This document shows, piece after piece, positions 15,380-23,460 of a stretch of DNA of 64,000 nt. The stretch is from the NCBI RefSeq assembly GCF_000374545.1, contig NZ_KB894589.1, positions 71,221-135,220 on the forward strand, given 5' to 3'. Both the position numbers and the translations under genes were made by a program. A model generated the notes under the pieces. That model was not told the DNA's origin. It saw nothing but the letters and a program-made list of their open reading frames with translations, and searched no databases. This DNA comes from Anaeromusa acidaminophila DSM 3853 (GTDB lineage: Bacteria; Bacillota; Negativicutes; Anaeromusales; Anaeromusaceae). Numbering within the stretch: the stretch's first letter is position 1; each line of letters opens with the position of its first letter.

Positions 15380-16389
15380 ATATTTTAATTGTAAAGCTCA
15401 GTGCTATTGGCGATATCGTGCATGCGCTGCCCGTAGCGAAGGACTTGAAAGAATGCTTTCCTGGCTGTCGCATAACTTGGGTCGCCGAAGCAGCAGGCGC
15501 TTCGATTTTAAAGAACCATCCATATATTGACGAAGTGCTGCTCTTTGACAAGCCCCGCTTTAAGTCACTTGGCGGTTTGATCAAGCATGCGCCTAGCTTT
15601 GTTGCGGAACTGAAAAAACGACGCTTTGAACTGGCGCTGGATCTGCAGGGGCTCATGAAAAGCGCCTTGATTGCCTGGCTGAGCGGTGCCCCGAAGCGGC
15701 TGGTATACGAAAATGCCCGCGAGGGAAGTCACTTGTTAGGGGAGAAAGTAATCGGACCGAATCATGGCGGGCATGTAGTTGAGTTATACCGGGATGTGGT
15801 GCGCCATTTGGGATGTCAGTTGGGCTCGGCAGATTTCGGCCTCGGAGAGGCAGTAACCAGTGAAGCGGATAGAACTGCGGCTATTTTACGCCATGCCGGA
15901 GTGGGTGAGAGTGTTCCGTATGCCGTGCTGGCATTGGGGGCTAATTGGCCGAATAAGATCTGGCCGCCGCGTTATTTTGCAGCGCTGGCAGATAAATTAA
16001 GCGGCCAAGGGATTGTGTCGGTGACGATTGGCGCGGCTGGAGACCGTAAGTTGTATGAAGAAATGGCGGCATTTACAGAAGTGCCGCCGGTAGACTTGAC
16101 AGGTAAAACGAACCTCCAGCAATTAGCTGCTGTAATCAAAGGGGCAGTTGCTTTTATAGGCGGCGATACCGGCCCTATGCATATGGCGGCGGCGCTGGGT
16201 GTAAAAACCATCTGCCTAATGGGGCCTACCGATGCGAATCGCAACGGCCCCTATGGACAGCCACAGCATGCGCTGGAAGTTGTGCGCGACTGCGCCGGCT
16301 GCTGGAAACGGGCCTGCCCTAAAGGTCTGGACTGCCTGGACGTACTTACGCCGGAGCAAGTCTGGGAGAGAATAAACAAACAGGAGTAA
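15376..16389 (+). CDS. GT9 heptosyltransferase, WaaC-like
   Basis: A 337-residue GT9 (GT-B fold) transferase. It opens with MNILIVKLSAIGDIVHALP, typical of LPS heptosyltransferase I, and has the sugar-nucleotide motif FIGGDTGPMHMAAALG near residues 257-272. A cluster of cysteines, CAGCWKRACPKGLDC, lies near the C-terminus. It would add the first heptose to Kdo2-lipid A from ADP-heptose on the cytoplasmic side. It starts on the ATGA overlap with hldC. Its last codons (AACAAACAGGAGTAA) coincide with the left arm of an intergenic repeat, so the terminal residues NKQE are repeat-derived. WaaC assignment rests on the N-terminus and gene order. Confidence 0.87.
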   Translation: MNILIVKLSAIGDIVHALPVAKDLKECFPGCRITWVAEAAGASILKNHPYIDEVLLFDKPRFKSLGGLIKHAPSFVAELKKRRFELALDLQGLMKSALIAWLSGAPKRLVYENAREGSHLLGEKVIGPNHGGHVVELYRDVVRHLGCQLGSADFGLGEAVTSEADRTAAILRHAGVGESVPYAVLALGANWPNKIWPPRYFAALADKLSGQGIVSVTIGAAGDRKLYEEMAAFTEVPPVDLTGKTNLQQLAAVIKGAVAFIGGDTGPMHMAAALGVKTICLMGPTDANRNGPYGQPQHALEVVRDCAGCWKRACPKGLDCLDVLTPEQVWERINKQE

Positions 16390-16483
16390 AGGGAGTAGAG
16401 GGAGTAAAGTGAGGGCACGGATGAATAATGGGATTAAATATGAAAAATTATCGAACCCTCCCTTTACTCCCTCTACTCCTGTT
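16379..16483. repeat. Intergenic inverted repeat, family A'
   Basis: AACAGGAGTA followed by GAGGGAGTAAAGTGAGGG (16379-16415) faces CCCTCCCTTTACTCCCTCTACTCCTGTT (16456-16483). The arms are near-perfect complements except for a 9-nt duplication (AAGGGAGTA) in the left arm. The left arm begins inside the preceding coding sequence and includes its stop codon. Confidence 0.8.
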
Positions 16484-16570
16484 AATAGAGTCTTTTGCAT
16501 AACTAGTATTTTTAAAAAACAACGCGACATAATACGCCGAAAGATGCTCCGCCAGGTAAACAACATAACG

Positions 16571-17602
16571 ATGAAACGAATTTTGATTATTAATTTGGCT
16601 TTTATTGGCGATGTGCTTTTATCGACGCCTGTTGCCAGGGCGTTGCGCCAGGCCTATCCTCAGGCGCGCATTGACATGATGACTGTGCCTGTGGCTGCGC
16701 CGCTGGCGCAGCGCAATCCCTATGTCAATGAAGTTCTTGTATACGATAAAAAAGGACAGCATAAGAAATGGAAAGCGGTATGGCAATTGTTGCGGCAGGT
16801 ACGGTCGCGGCACTATGACCTTGCTGTTTGTACCAATTTTGCGCTTCGAGGGGCGATGCTGGCCTTTTTCTGCGGTATACCCCGACGTATAGGCTATGCG
16901 GCGCAGCATGGGGAGTGGTTCCTGACAGAGGCTGTTTCGCCGGTGCGGCCTCCTTTGCGCCATGAGGCGGAAAACTATCTAGACGTGCTGAAACCATTGG
17001 GCTTGGAGGCAACCGATTTTTCTTTGGAACTTGCTTTGCAGGCGGAAGACTGTCTTTCGGCTGCCAAGGAAAAAGAAAAGGTTGAAAAACCGATTGTGGT
17101 CCTATGCCCGGCTGGGAGCTACCGCCGCAAGAGCTGGACTACTGATGGCTATGCGGAGTTGATTCGCAAATTATCCCCGCAGGTGTCCTGGTACTTGATT
17201 GGCGGCAAAGCTGAAGCGCCATATTTGCAGCGAATCGCAGCAAAGGCGGCAGTGCCTATTACGGTTTGGAGCGGGACGCATACACTGCCGGAGGTCGCTG
17301 GGCTCATGCAGCAGGCAGCCTTAGTTATCAGCGTTGATACGGCGGCATTGCATATGGCTCAAGCCGTCCATACGCCGGTTTTGGGCTTGTTTGGTCCTAC
17401 GGATCCACGCATATGGGGCCCCCGCGGCGTTAAAGATCGTGTTTTATGGTTGCAAAACTGTCAGCCGTGCTGGGGGCGGGGCGAATGTGCCGATCAGCAT
17501 TGCCTGCGCGATTTGCCGGCGGCAACCGTCATTCAAACTGCCAGAGAAATGCTGGCAGAGAAAAGCTGGATGGGTATGGGGATTGAACAAGAGTCGCGAT
17601 GA
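16571..17602 (+). CDS. GT9 heptosyltransferase, WaaF-like
   Basis: A 343-residue GT9 transferase opening MKRILIINLAFIGDVLLSTP, the form typical of heptosyltransferase II. Motifs include VLCPAGSYRRKSW, VISVDTAALHMAQAV and LFGPTDPRIWGP, and a cysteine cluster CQPCWGRGECADQHC at the end. It would add the second heptose or a further core heptose. The start at 16571 is chosen because the opening motif begins there; upstream in-frame sequence is the intergenic repeat. The Shine-Dalgarno is weak. The final codons GIEQESR and the stop lie in the left arm of the next repeat (GATTGAACAAGAG at 17581). Confidence 0.85.
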   Translation: MKRILIINLAFIGDVLLSTPVARALRQAYPQARIDMMTVPVAAPLAQRNPYVNEVLVYDKKGQHKKWKAVWQLLRQVRSRHYDLAVCTNFALRGAMLAFFCGIPRRIGYAAQHGEWFLTEAVSPVRPPLRHEAENYLDVLKPLGLEATDFSLELALQAEDCLSAAKEKEKVEKPIVVLCPAGSYRRKSWTTDGYAELIRKLSPQVSWYLIGGKAEAPYLQRIAAKAAVPITVWSGTHTLPEVAGLMQQAALVISVDTAALHMAQAVHTPVLGLFGPTDPRIWGPRGVKDRVLWLQNCQPCWGRGECADQHCLRDLPAATVIQTAREMLAEKSWMGMGIEQESR

Positions 17603-17838
17603 GAATCGGAGGGTGCGAATGAGGGGACGGTTTATCATTTTCGTGCTTTTCGCGTTTTTCGCGGTTGGATAATAAATTGGAAGAACGTTGCTAACGAACC
17701 GCGAACCACACGAAAGACGCGAAAGAGTTTTTATAAATTGACTCTCCTTCGAGTCCTCCATCTACTCCCTCTACTCCTGTTCAAAAATTCGTAGCCCTCA
17801 TTCGTACCCTCTCGTGACTCCGATTCTCTTGTTCAATC
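17581..17838. repeat. Composite intergenic repeat (families A and B)
   Basis: A family A left arm (GATTGAACAAGAG at 17581-17593, then GAATCGGAGGG) and right arm (CTCCGATTCTCTTGTTCAAT, about 17817-17836) enclose a family B inverted repeat at 17638-17724 (TTCGTGCTTTTCGCG facing CACACGAAAGACGCGAAA) and a lone A' right arm (TCTACTCCCTCTACTCCTGT, 17761-17780). It looks like a nest of insertions. The right arm ends 35 nt before the next start. Confidence 0.75.
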
Positions 17839-17871
17839 CATATTTTCATTACTTAGAAATGGGGTTCGTAT

Positions 17872-18627
17872 ATGCAGCCGCGTTTAGCGATATTGATTCT
17901 GACGTACAACGAAGAAAAAAATATAGGCTCTTGCATGGACAGCGCCGCTTTTGCCGACGAAATCGTCGTCGTAGATTCCGGCAGCGCCGATCAGACAACG
18001 GCCATTGCGGCAGAAAAAGGCGGCAACGTAGTTGTCCATCCTATGACGGAAGGCTTTGCGGGGCAGCGAAATTTTGCTTTGACCCAAACGCAAGCCGAGT
18101 GGGTGCTCTTTTTGGATGCGGACGAGCGGCTGGCACCGGAAGTGGCGGCAGAAGTACGGCGCATTATGGAGCGGGGCGATGCTTTCGCCTATGAGATTTT
18201 GCGCAAGAATATCGTCTTCGGCCAGCCTGTTTTTCACGGAGGACATGCGCCGGATTGGTCGCTGCGCTTTTATCCCCGAGCGGCCATTCGCTGGGAAGGA
18301 ATTGTACATGAAGCGGCAAAAGTGACGTTGCCTGTCAAACGGCTGCAAGCATGCATGTTTCACCATACATACCAGGAATGGGAACGGTATTTCTTTAAAT
18401 TCAACCAGTATACGACGTTGCTGGCGAAAAAAATGCGGGATGAAGGCAAAAAAGTGAGCTTTTTCGATTTGTTATTGCGGCCGCTTGCCGGATTTTTTAA
18501 ATTTTACATATTGAAAGCCGGTTGGCGGGACGGCCGCATGGGGTTGGTGCTGGCGTTGCTGCATTTTTTCTATACCATGACCAAATATTTGAAAGTATAT
18601 TATAACGCCCCAGAAGAAAGGAAGTAG
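17872..18627 (+). CDS. GT2 glycosyltransferase, WaaE-like
   Basis: A 251-residue GT-A transferase. It opens with RLAILILTYNEEKNIGSCMD, has the VVVDSGSAD loop, and the metal-binding DADER at about residues 83-87. Length and the C-terminal hydrophobic stretch match the WaaE/KdtX LPS-core glucosyltransferase group, which transfers glucose to heptose I. The protein is cytoplasmic or peripheral on the inner membrane. It begins 35 nt after an intergenic repeat and is followed 4 nt later by another transferase, so 17872-21777 is probably one operon. The sugar cannot be read from sequence. Confidence 0.85.
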   Translation: MQPRLAILILTYNEEKNIGSCMDSAAFADEIVVVDSGSADQTTAIAAEKGGNVVVHPMTEGFAGQRNFALTQTQAEWVLFLDADERLAPEVAAEVRRIMERGDAFAYEILRKNIVFGQPVFHGGHAPDWSLRFYPRAAIRWEGIVHEAAKVTLPVKRLQACMFHHTYQEWERYFFKFNQYTTLLAKKMRDEGKKVSFFDLLLRPLAGFFKFYILKAGWRDGRMGLVLALLHFFYTMTKYLKVYYNAPEERK

Positions 18628-18631
18628 GACG

Positions 18632-19789
18632 ATGAAGTTTGCCATTATGGAATCGGTCATGAGCCCGGGCGGACATGAGATCGATTATGACCGCATTCTA
18701 GTGGAAGAGCTGCAGGCGTTAGGGCATGAAGTTGTTTTTTATGTGCCTGAGGGACATGCGTTTTGTCATGAATACGGTGTGCCGGTGCATACTCTTTCCG
18801 GTGCAGGCGTTAGCTATGGTTCGCTCCGGGGAATTCGCAAATGGGCCTTGGCCGTAAAGCGGGAATGGCGGCGGCGCGGCTGGTATCATCAATTGCTGGA
18901 AGCCGCTAAACGGCGTGAGTTTGACGCGGTCATTTTTCCTTCGGCGACTTATCGCTATCTGCGCGGGTTGCGTAAAAGCCGCTTGCTGCAAAGTCCTGTG
19001 CCCCTACTGTTTTTGATTCACGGTCTTACGCCGGACGAGGCAGGGAGACTGCAGGAGCAGGCGCGACAGGTAGCAGCATATCCCGAGGTGCGTATTGGGG
19101 TGCAGACCTTTGCTCCGGAGGATTTTGCCGGTAAAGGAGAAAGCAATATTTCGTACTTTCCGCCGCCTTCGTATTTGCCCCGCGATATCCAGCCAAAACC
19201 ATTGCGCTTAGCGCCGGCAGAGCTGAAGCTGGGTTTTTTTGGTCAGTACCGCCGCGAAAAAAAGCTGGATGAATTTTTGGAACTGTACTTGTCATGCAAA
19301 TTCTCCCGGCCGGTGAGTTTGTTGGTGCAGGGAGCGACCGCCAATGACGCCGATGCGGCCGATTTTGAACGCCTGATTGCGCAATACAAGGGTCAACCTG
19401 GTTTGGAATTTTTGCATCGGCCGCTGATCGGCAAGGACTGGCAGGCAGCCCTTGACAGTGTGGATGTGTTGATGATGCCTTATGGGGCAGCGAGGTATCG
19501 TTATCATACCTCGGCGATGCTCTCCAATGCGATCGGTCATCGCCGGACTGTGATTATTTCCGATATCGTCAATCCGGAAGTGTTGCGGCAATTTCCTATG
19601 GGTGAAGTCTTTCCAAACGGAAATTGGAAAGTGCTGCGTCAGGTTTTGGAGAGCTTTGTAAATGAATATGAAAGCAAAGCAGCCGGCTATGAGGCAGCCT
19701 TGGACGAGGCTTATGCCTGGTATGCGCCGCGCCGTTTGGCGGCAGCGATTGTAGAAATGGCGCAGAAAGGGGCGGCCGGGCGTGCCTAA
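18632..19789 (+). CDS. Glycosyltransferase-like protein (GT-B type)
   Basis: A 385-residue protein whose C-terminal half resembles a GT4-type nucleotide-sugar domain: LGFFGQYRREKKLDEFLELY, then VSLLVQGAT, then VDVLMMPYGAARYRYHTSAM near residues 275-294. The N-terminal half has no signal peptide and contains a HEIDYDRILVEELQALGHEV segment fitting the usual first Rossmann domain. It lies between a WaaE-like GT2 and a GT9 transferase, so LPS-core glycosylation is likely. The match to GT4 is loose; donor and acceptor are unknown. It overlaps the next gene by 8 nt. Confidence 0.75.
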   Translation: MKFAIMESVMSPGGHEIDYDRILVEELQALGHEVVFYVPEGHAFCHEYGVPVHTLSGAGVSYGSLRGIRKWALAVKREWRRRGWYHQLLEAAKRREFDAVIFPSATYRYLRGLRKSRLLQSPVPLLFLIHGLTPDEAGRLQEQARQVAAYPEVRIGVQTFAPEDFAGKGESNISYFPPPSYLPRDIQPKPLRLAPAELKLGFFGQYRREKKLDEFLELYLSCKFSRPVSLLVQGATANDADAADFERLIAQYKGQPGLEFLHRPLIGKDWQAALDSVDVLMMPYGAARYRYHTSAMLSNAIGHRRTVIISDIVNPEVLRQFPMGEVFPNGNWKVLRQVLESFVNEYESKAAGYEAALDEAYAWYAPRRLAAAIVEMAQKGAAGRA

Positions 19790-20867
19790 CTCAATTTTAG
19801 TCATCAATTTAATGCATATCGGCGATCTTCTGCTGGTCACGCCGATTCTGCGTACGCTGCGTACGCAGTTTCCGCAGGCCCATATTGCGCTGCTGGCGGA
19901 TAAGAAGCTGCAAGATTTAGTGAAAAACAATCAAAATATCAACGAGCTGATTACGATCGATAAAAAGGGGCAAGATGACGGCCTTCTTCCGTACTTGCGT
20001 TTTGCCTGGAAGCTGCGGCAGCGCCGCTTTGACTGGGTGATCAATCTGCATCAAAATGAGCGGGCATCATTTCTCGCTGCTTTCAGCGGCGCTAAAACGA
20101 TTGTTGGTTATGCTACGGCGGTGCTGCGGCATTGCTTTACTAAGTATATGCTCAACCGCAAGGCGGAAAAGCATCAGATTGAGTCTCATTTTGACGTGCT
20201 GCGCGAGCTTTTAGGCATTGTGGAACGCGACGACAAGGGTCTGGAAATTTGGCTGGACGAAGGCGCTAAAGAAGCAGCGGCCTCTGTTTGGAAGCGGGAA
20301 GTGCATCACGAGCGCCCGGTAGTGGGGCTGAATATCGGTGCCAGCTGGCCGACAAAACGCTGGCGGCATGAGTACTTTGCCAAGCTGGCGGATCAGCTCA
20401 CTGAGCGAGGTTACGGGGTTGCTTTTTTCGGCGGTCCTATGGATGTGGAGCTTGTGCAGGAAACCATCGCCTTGATGCGGCATGGAAAGGAAGATGGGGT
20501 AAGCGTATTTACCGGCAAGCTGTCCCTGATGCAGCTTGCGGCGATGCTGCCCTTTTGTCGTGTGCTGGTAACCAATGACTCAGGGCCCATGCATGTGGCC
20601 GTTGCTATGGGGGTGCCGCTGGTGACCATGTTTGGAGCGTCCCCGGTTCCCGGCTTTTATCCTTACAGCAACACCAGTGTATTGATTCAAAGCAGTGAAC
20701 CTTGTCATCCCTGCGGCAGTCATCATTGTGAGCATCATTCCTGCATGTGGAAGATCTCCGTGGAGCAGGTAGAAAAAGAAACTTTGCGGCTGCTGGAGGC
20801 GTCTTCGGAAGAACTCGCATTCGACAGGGAAAAACTTGGACCGCATGAATGCCGAATTATACGGTAG
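19782..20867 (+). CDS. GT9 heptosyltransferase-family protein
   Basis: A 361-residue GT9 transferase, the third in the window. It uses a GTG start that overlaps the upstream gene by 8 nt and opens PNSILVINLMHIGDLLLVTP. Motifs are LNIGASWPTKRW and VTNDSGPMHVAVAMG, with a C-terminal cysteine/histidine cluster CHPCGSHHCEHHSC. It probably adds a heptose or another sugar to the LPS core. It ends 10 nt before the lipid-kinase gene. The upstream reading frame has no better start. Acceptor position is not known. Confidence 0.85.
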   Translation: MPNSILVINLMHIGDLLLVTPILRTLRTQFPQAHIALLADKKLQDLVKNNQNINELITIDKKGQDDGLLPYLRFAWKLRQRRFDWVINLHQNERASFLAAFSGAKTIVGYATAVLRHCFTKYMLNRKAEKHQIESHFDVLRELLGIVERDDKGLEIWLDEGAKEAAASVWKREVHHERPVVGLNIGASWPTKRWRHEYFAKLADQLTERGYGVAFFGGPMDVELVQETIALMRHGKEDGVSVFTGKLSLMQLAAMLPFCRVLVTNDSGPMHVAVAMGVPLVTMFGASPVPGFYPYSNTSVLIQSSEPCHPCGSHHCEHHSCMWKISVEQVEKETLRLLEASSEELAFDREKLGPHECRIIR

Positions 20868-20877
20868 GAGGCCGACG

Positions 20878-21777
20878 ATGTTCCGCGAAATTTGGGTGAT
20901 TTACAACGAACAAGCCGGTTGGCATAAACGCAAAAAAGTGGAGGCGGTCATTGCCGCGCTGGAAAAAAAGAAAACCTTATTGCGCCTTTGCCGCACTACT
21001 TATGCCGGCCATGCGGAGCGATGGGCGGCGGAAGCTTGCCGTCAAGGCGTGGAGCTGCTGGTGGTAGCGGGCGGGGATGGTACGTTGAACGAAGCCGTAA
21101 ATGGTCTCTATAAAGAGCCGTCCGGTACGTGGCCTTTGCTGGCGGTATACCCGTCCGGGACCATTAACCTGATTGCCGAAGAATTGGCAGTACCCAAAGA
21201 GGCGCAGGAATTTGTCGGGATGCTTTGGCAGCGCCAGACGGTATTGGTTTGGCCAGGCATTGTTAATGAACGCTATTTTCTAGCCAATGTCGGTGCCGGC
21301 TTTGATGGCTGGGTGGTTCATCGCGTCCCCAAAGGATTGAAACGGTGGATTTCCAAATGGGCCTATGCCTGGCAGCTTTTGCTGCTCCTCTTAAGGGCAG
21401 TATGGCGGCGCTCTTATCAGGTTACTGTCGATGGAGCCTGTATTGCGGATGATGCCAGCGCTGTGGTCGTTGCCAAAGGACGCTACTATGCGGGGGTTCA
21501 CCACGTTGCCTATGAGGCTCGGCTGGACAGTAGGAAACTCTATATATGCGTCTTTCAAAAACGAAGCATCAAAACGATTTTTGAGTATATCTGCTGGCTG
21601 GCCCAAGATCGTCTGCCCCAGCATCCCGACGTATTAATTTGCGCTGCGGAGCGAGAGGTAATCATTCAGGGTGGCGGCAAAGGCGACCGACAAATGGACG
21701 GAGATGCCTTTGCGGATGAAGCATTGCATGTAACAATGGCGGACCAGTCCGTTCGGCTCATCGGCGGTGCTTTATGA
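20878..21777 (+). CDS. Diacylglycerol/lipid kinase family protein (YegS/DgkB-like)
   Basis: A 299-residue lipid kinase. The nucleotide-binding motif GGDGTLNEAVNG lies at about residues 74-85, followed by YPSGTINLIAEEL and later the ANVGAGFDGWVV segment, all typical of the DAGK catalytic family. It phosphorylates diacylglycerol or a related lipid (sphingoid and other lipids are used by some members). The ATG at 20878 has GTAGGAGG upstream; an upstream in-frame ATG at 20836 is rejected. A zinc phospholipase C-like gene follows 171 nt later, so the two might recycle lipid head groups. C-terminal residues form the usual second beta-rich domain. Confidence 0.9.
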   Translation: MFREIWVIYNEQAGWHKRKKVEAVIAALEKKKTLLRLCRTTYAGHAERWAAEACRQGVELLVVAGGDGTLNEAVNGLYKEPSGTWPLLAVYPSGTINLIAEELAVPKEAQEFVGMLWQRQTVLVWPGIVNERYFLANVGAGFDGWVVHRVPKGLKRWISKWAYAWQLLLLLLRAVWRRSYQVTVDGACIADDASAVVVAKGRYYAGVHHVAYEARLDSRKLYICVFQKRSIKTIFEYICWLAQDRLPQHPDVLICAAEREVIIQGGGKGDRQMDGDAFADEALHVTMADQSVRLIGGAL

Positions 21778-21808
21778 AGCGAAGCGGCTATGATATAATC
21801 AAGGAAAT

Positions 21809-21916
21809 CTGTTCAAATCTTCGTTTCTCCCTCAGTCATGCCCTCCGGTTCTCCGATTCTCCTGTTCAATTCCTGTTCTCGTGCGTACCCTCACTCTACT
21901 CCCTTTACTCCTGTTC
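21809..21916. repeat. Intergenic repeat, right-arm-only copies
   Basis: The gap between the lipid kinase and the phospholipase holds three right-arm-like units and no left arm: CTGTTCAAATCTTC at 21809, CTCCGATTCTCCTGTTCAAT at about 21851-21870 and CTACTCCCTTTACTCCTGTT at 21896-21915. It appears to be a decayed or partly deleted family A/A' copy. The last unit ends 33 nt before the next start. Confidence 0.6.
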
Positions 21917-21948
21917 CTAATTCCGTATCTCTCTAAGGGGGCTTTTTA

Positions 21949-22668
21949 ATGCAACGAATTTTCGCCTGGGCCCGGTGGCCTATTTGGGCGCTGGCGCGGC
22001 TGCTGCTGCTGACGGCTAGCCCGTTCCAACTGCTGGTGGATCGCGGGCCGGTAACGCATCAGCTGATGATTGCCGAAGGCCTGCGGCGCATGGGCAAGAC
22101 GCTTAACGCTTCTTTGCTGATTGCTACGGAAAAGGAATTGCTCGCAGGCGTTGCCTGGGCGGATAAGGGTTGGAAAAATATCACTCATTATTACCATCCA
22201 CACAAGAAGAAGGGGCTTTTAATGTTCCCTTCCGCTTTTTTGTATTATAAAGAGTATCTGACAAAGGCCAAACGCCTGGCACAGCGCGGCAAGTGGGGCA
22301 AAGCGGCTTTTTATTTGGGGGCGGCGGCTCATCTGCTGCAGGATATGTGCGTACCGCACCATGCAACCGGCAACGTATTTTTCGGTCACCGGGAATTTGA
22401 AACTTGGGCTGCCCCCAAGGCGGCCAAATTAGTGAGGCAAGCGACAGAAATTCGCTTGCCTGCAGATGAGGAAGAGCTTTTTCAGCGGGTTGTGGAAGAA
22501 TCTGCTGCCTTGTTTGAGTTGGTTAAAGACGAAACTGAAGCAGGCTATACACAGGCGGCCACATTGTTGCTTCCTCTGGCTGCCGAAGCAACAGGCAAGC
22601 TCTTTGTTGCTTTTGCCGCGAGTTTGCAAACTTCTGAAGCCAACCAGCCTCTGCGCCTGGCTAAGTAA
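21949..22668 (+). CDS. Zinc-dependent phospholipase C family protein
   Basis: A 239-residue protein with the zinc-ligand layout of bacterial phospholipase C (PF00882 type): an early THQLMIAEG, ADKGWKNITHYYHP near residues 69-82, HLLQDMCVPHH near 127-137 (HxxxDxxxxH), and GHREFETW near 145-152 (HxxxE). A hydrophobic N-terminus (residues 5-25) could be a signal anchor or uncleaved signal. Phospholipases C release diacylglycerol from membrane lipids. The C-terminal C2-like domain of clostridial alpha-toxin is missing, so this is the catalytic core only. Its neighbour is a diacylglycerol kinase homologue. Enzyme activity is inferred from the ligand pattern. Confidence 0.82.
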   Translation: MQRIFAWARWPIWALARLLLLTASPFQLLVDRGPVTHQLMIAEGLRRMGKTLNASLLIATEKELLAGVAWADKGWKNITHYYHPHKKKGLLMFPSAFLYYKEYLTKAKRLAQRGKWGKAAFYLGAAAHLLQDMCVPHHATGNVFFGHREFETWAAPKAAKLVRQATEIRLPADEEELFQRVVEESAALFELVKDETEAGYTQAATLLLPLAAEATGKLFVAFAASLQTSEANQPLRLAK

Positions 22669-22734
22669 AATAGAGAAATGGTTCACTCGATCGCTGTTTT
22701 TGCTTTCTATTATTCTCAGGCCTTTCCTTTTAGC

Positions 22735-22793
22735 GGAGACCGGATGCTATGCCACTCTTGGCATCGCCGGCATTAGGTACATCATGTACCGTC
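22735..22793. repeat. REP-like double-hairpin element, copy 2
   Basis: A 59-nt inverse-orientation copy of the element at 5283-5343. It has an outer CCGGATGC/GCCGG stem, an inner ATGCC-ACTCTT-GGCAT stem and the GGTAC-ATCAT-GTACC hairpin. Family C repeat remnants follow at 22803-22862. Confidence 0.75.
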
Positions 22794-22802
22794 AAGCACT
22801 TT

Positions 22803-22862
22803 ACTTTCCGCCGTAGTTACTCTGAATTCCGTCCTTTCTCTGTGTTCTGTAATCCTCGTGTT
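22803..22862. repeat. Family C repeat remnant before gmhA
   Basis: Right-arm-like units (GTTACTCTGAATTCCG, then CTTTCTCTGTGTTCTGTAAT) lie just upstream of gmhA. No matching left arm is seen. Confidence 0.45.
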
Positions 22863-22887
22863 ATGTACTCTTTAAGGAGGTCGTTAT

Positions 22888-23460
22888 ATGACATTACATG
22901 AAGCCATTCAAGAGCATCTGCAAATCATTCAGCAGCTCGAAGAAGTCTGTGGAGATGAAATCCGTCAGGCGGTCGATTTATGCAGTGATGCGCTGGGGGG
23001 AGGCAACAAAATTTTTCTCTGCGGCAATGGGGGATCAGCGGCTGATTGCCAACATTTAGCAGCAGAGCTGGTAGTGCGATTTACTCGAGAGCGTCAAGGT
23101 TTGCCGGCCATTGCCTTGACCACAGATACATCGATTCTGACTGCCTGTGGCAATGATTACGGGTATGACCGCGTTTTTTCTAGACAAGTGGAAGCCTTGG
23201 GAAGAATGGGAGATGTGCTGTTGGCATTTAGCACCTCTGGTAATAGTGTTAATGTGCTTGAAGCAGTTCGGCGGGCCCAGGAAGAAGGCATGTTTACGGT
23301 TGGTTTTACCGGAAGAAAGGGTGGGAAAATGGCAGATTTGTGTGAATTATGCATAAGCGTGCCATCAGACGTTACCGCTCGTATTCAAGAAGGCCATATC
23401 CTATTAGGGCATTGGCTATGTGATGAACTGGAACGGAGATGCGGAAATGTTTCGGCATAA
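22888..23460 (+). CDS. gmhA: GmhA, sedoheptulose 7-phosphate isomerase
   Basis: A 190-residue SIS-domain protein. It has FLCGNGGSAADCQHLAAELV at about residues 46-65, ALTTDTSILTACGNDYGYD at about 80-98 and the AFSTSGNSVNVL loop, all diagnostic of GmhA. It converts sedoheptulose 7-phosphate to D-glycero-D-manno-heptose 7-phosphate, the first step of ADP-heptose synthesis. The start has TTTAAGGAGG upstream. The gene overlaps the following kinase by 14 nt, so the first two pathway steps are translationally coupled. The pathway phosphatase GmhB is not in the window. Confidence 0.95.
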   Translation: MTLHEAIQEHLQIIQQLEEVCGDEIRQAVDLCSDALGGGNKIFLCGNGGSAADCQHLAAELVVRFTRERQGLPAIALTTDTSILTACGNDYGYDRVFSRQVEALGRMGDVLLAFSTSGNSVNVLEAVRRAQEEGMFTVGFTGRKGGKMADLCELCISVPSDVTARIQEGHILLGHWLCDELERRCGNVSA

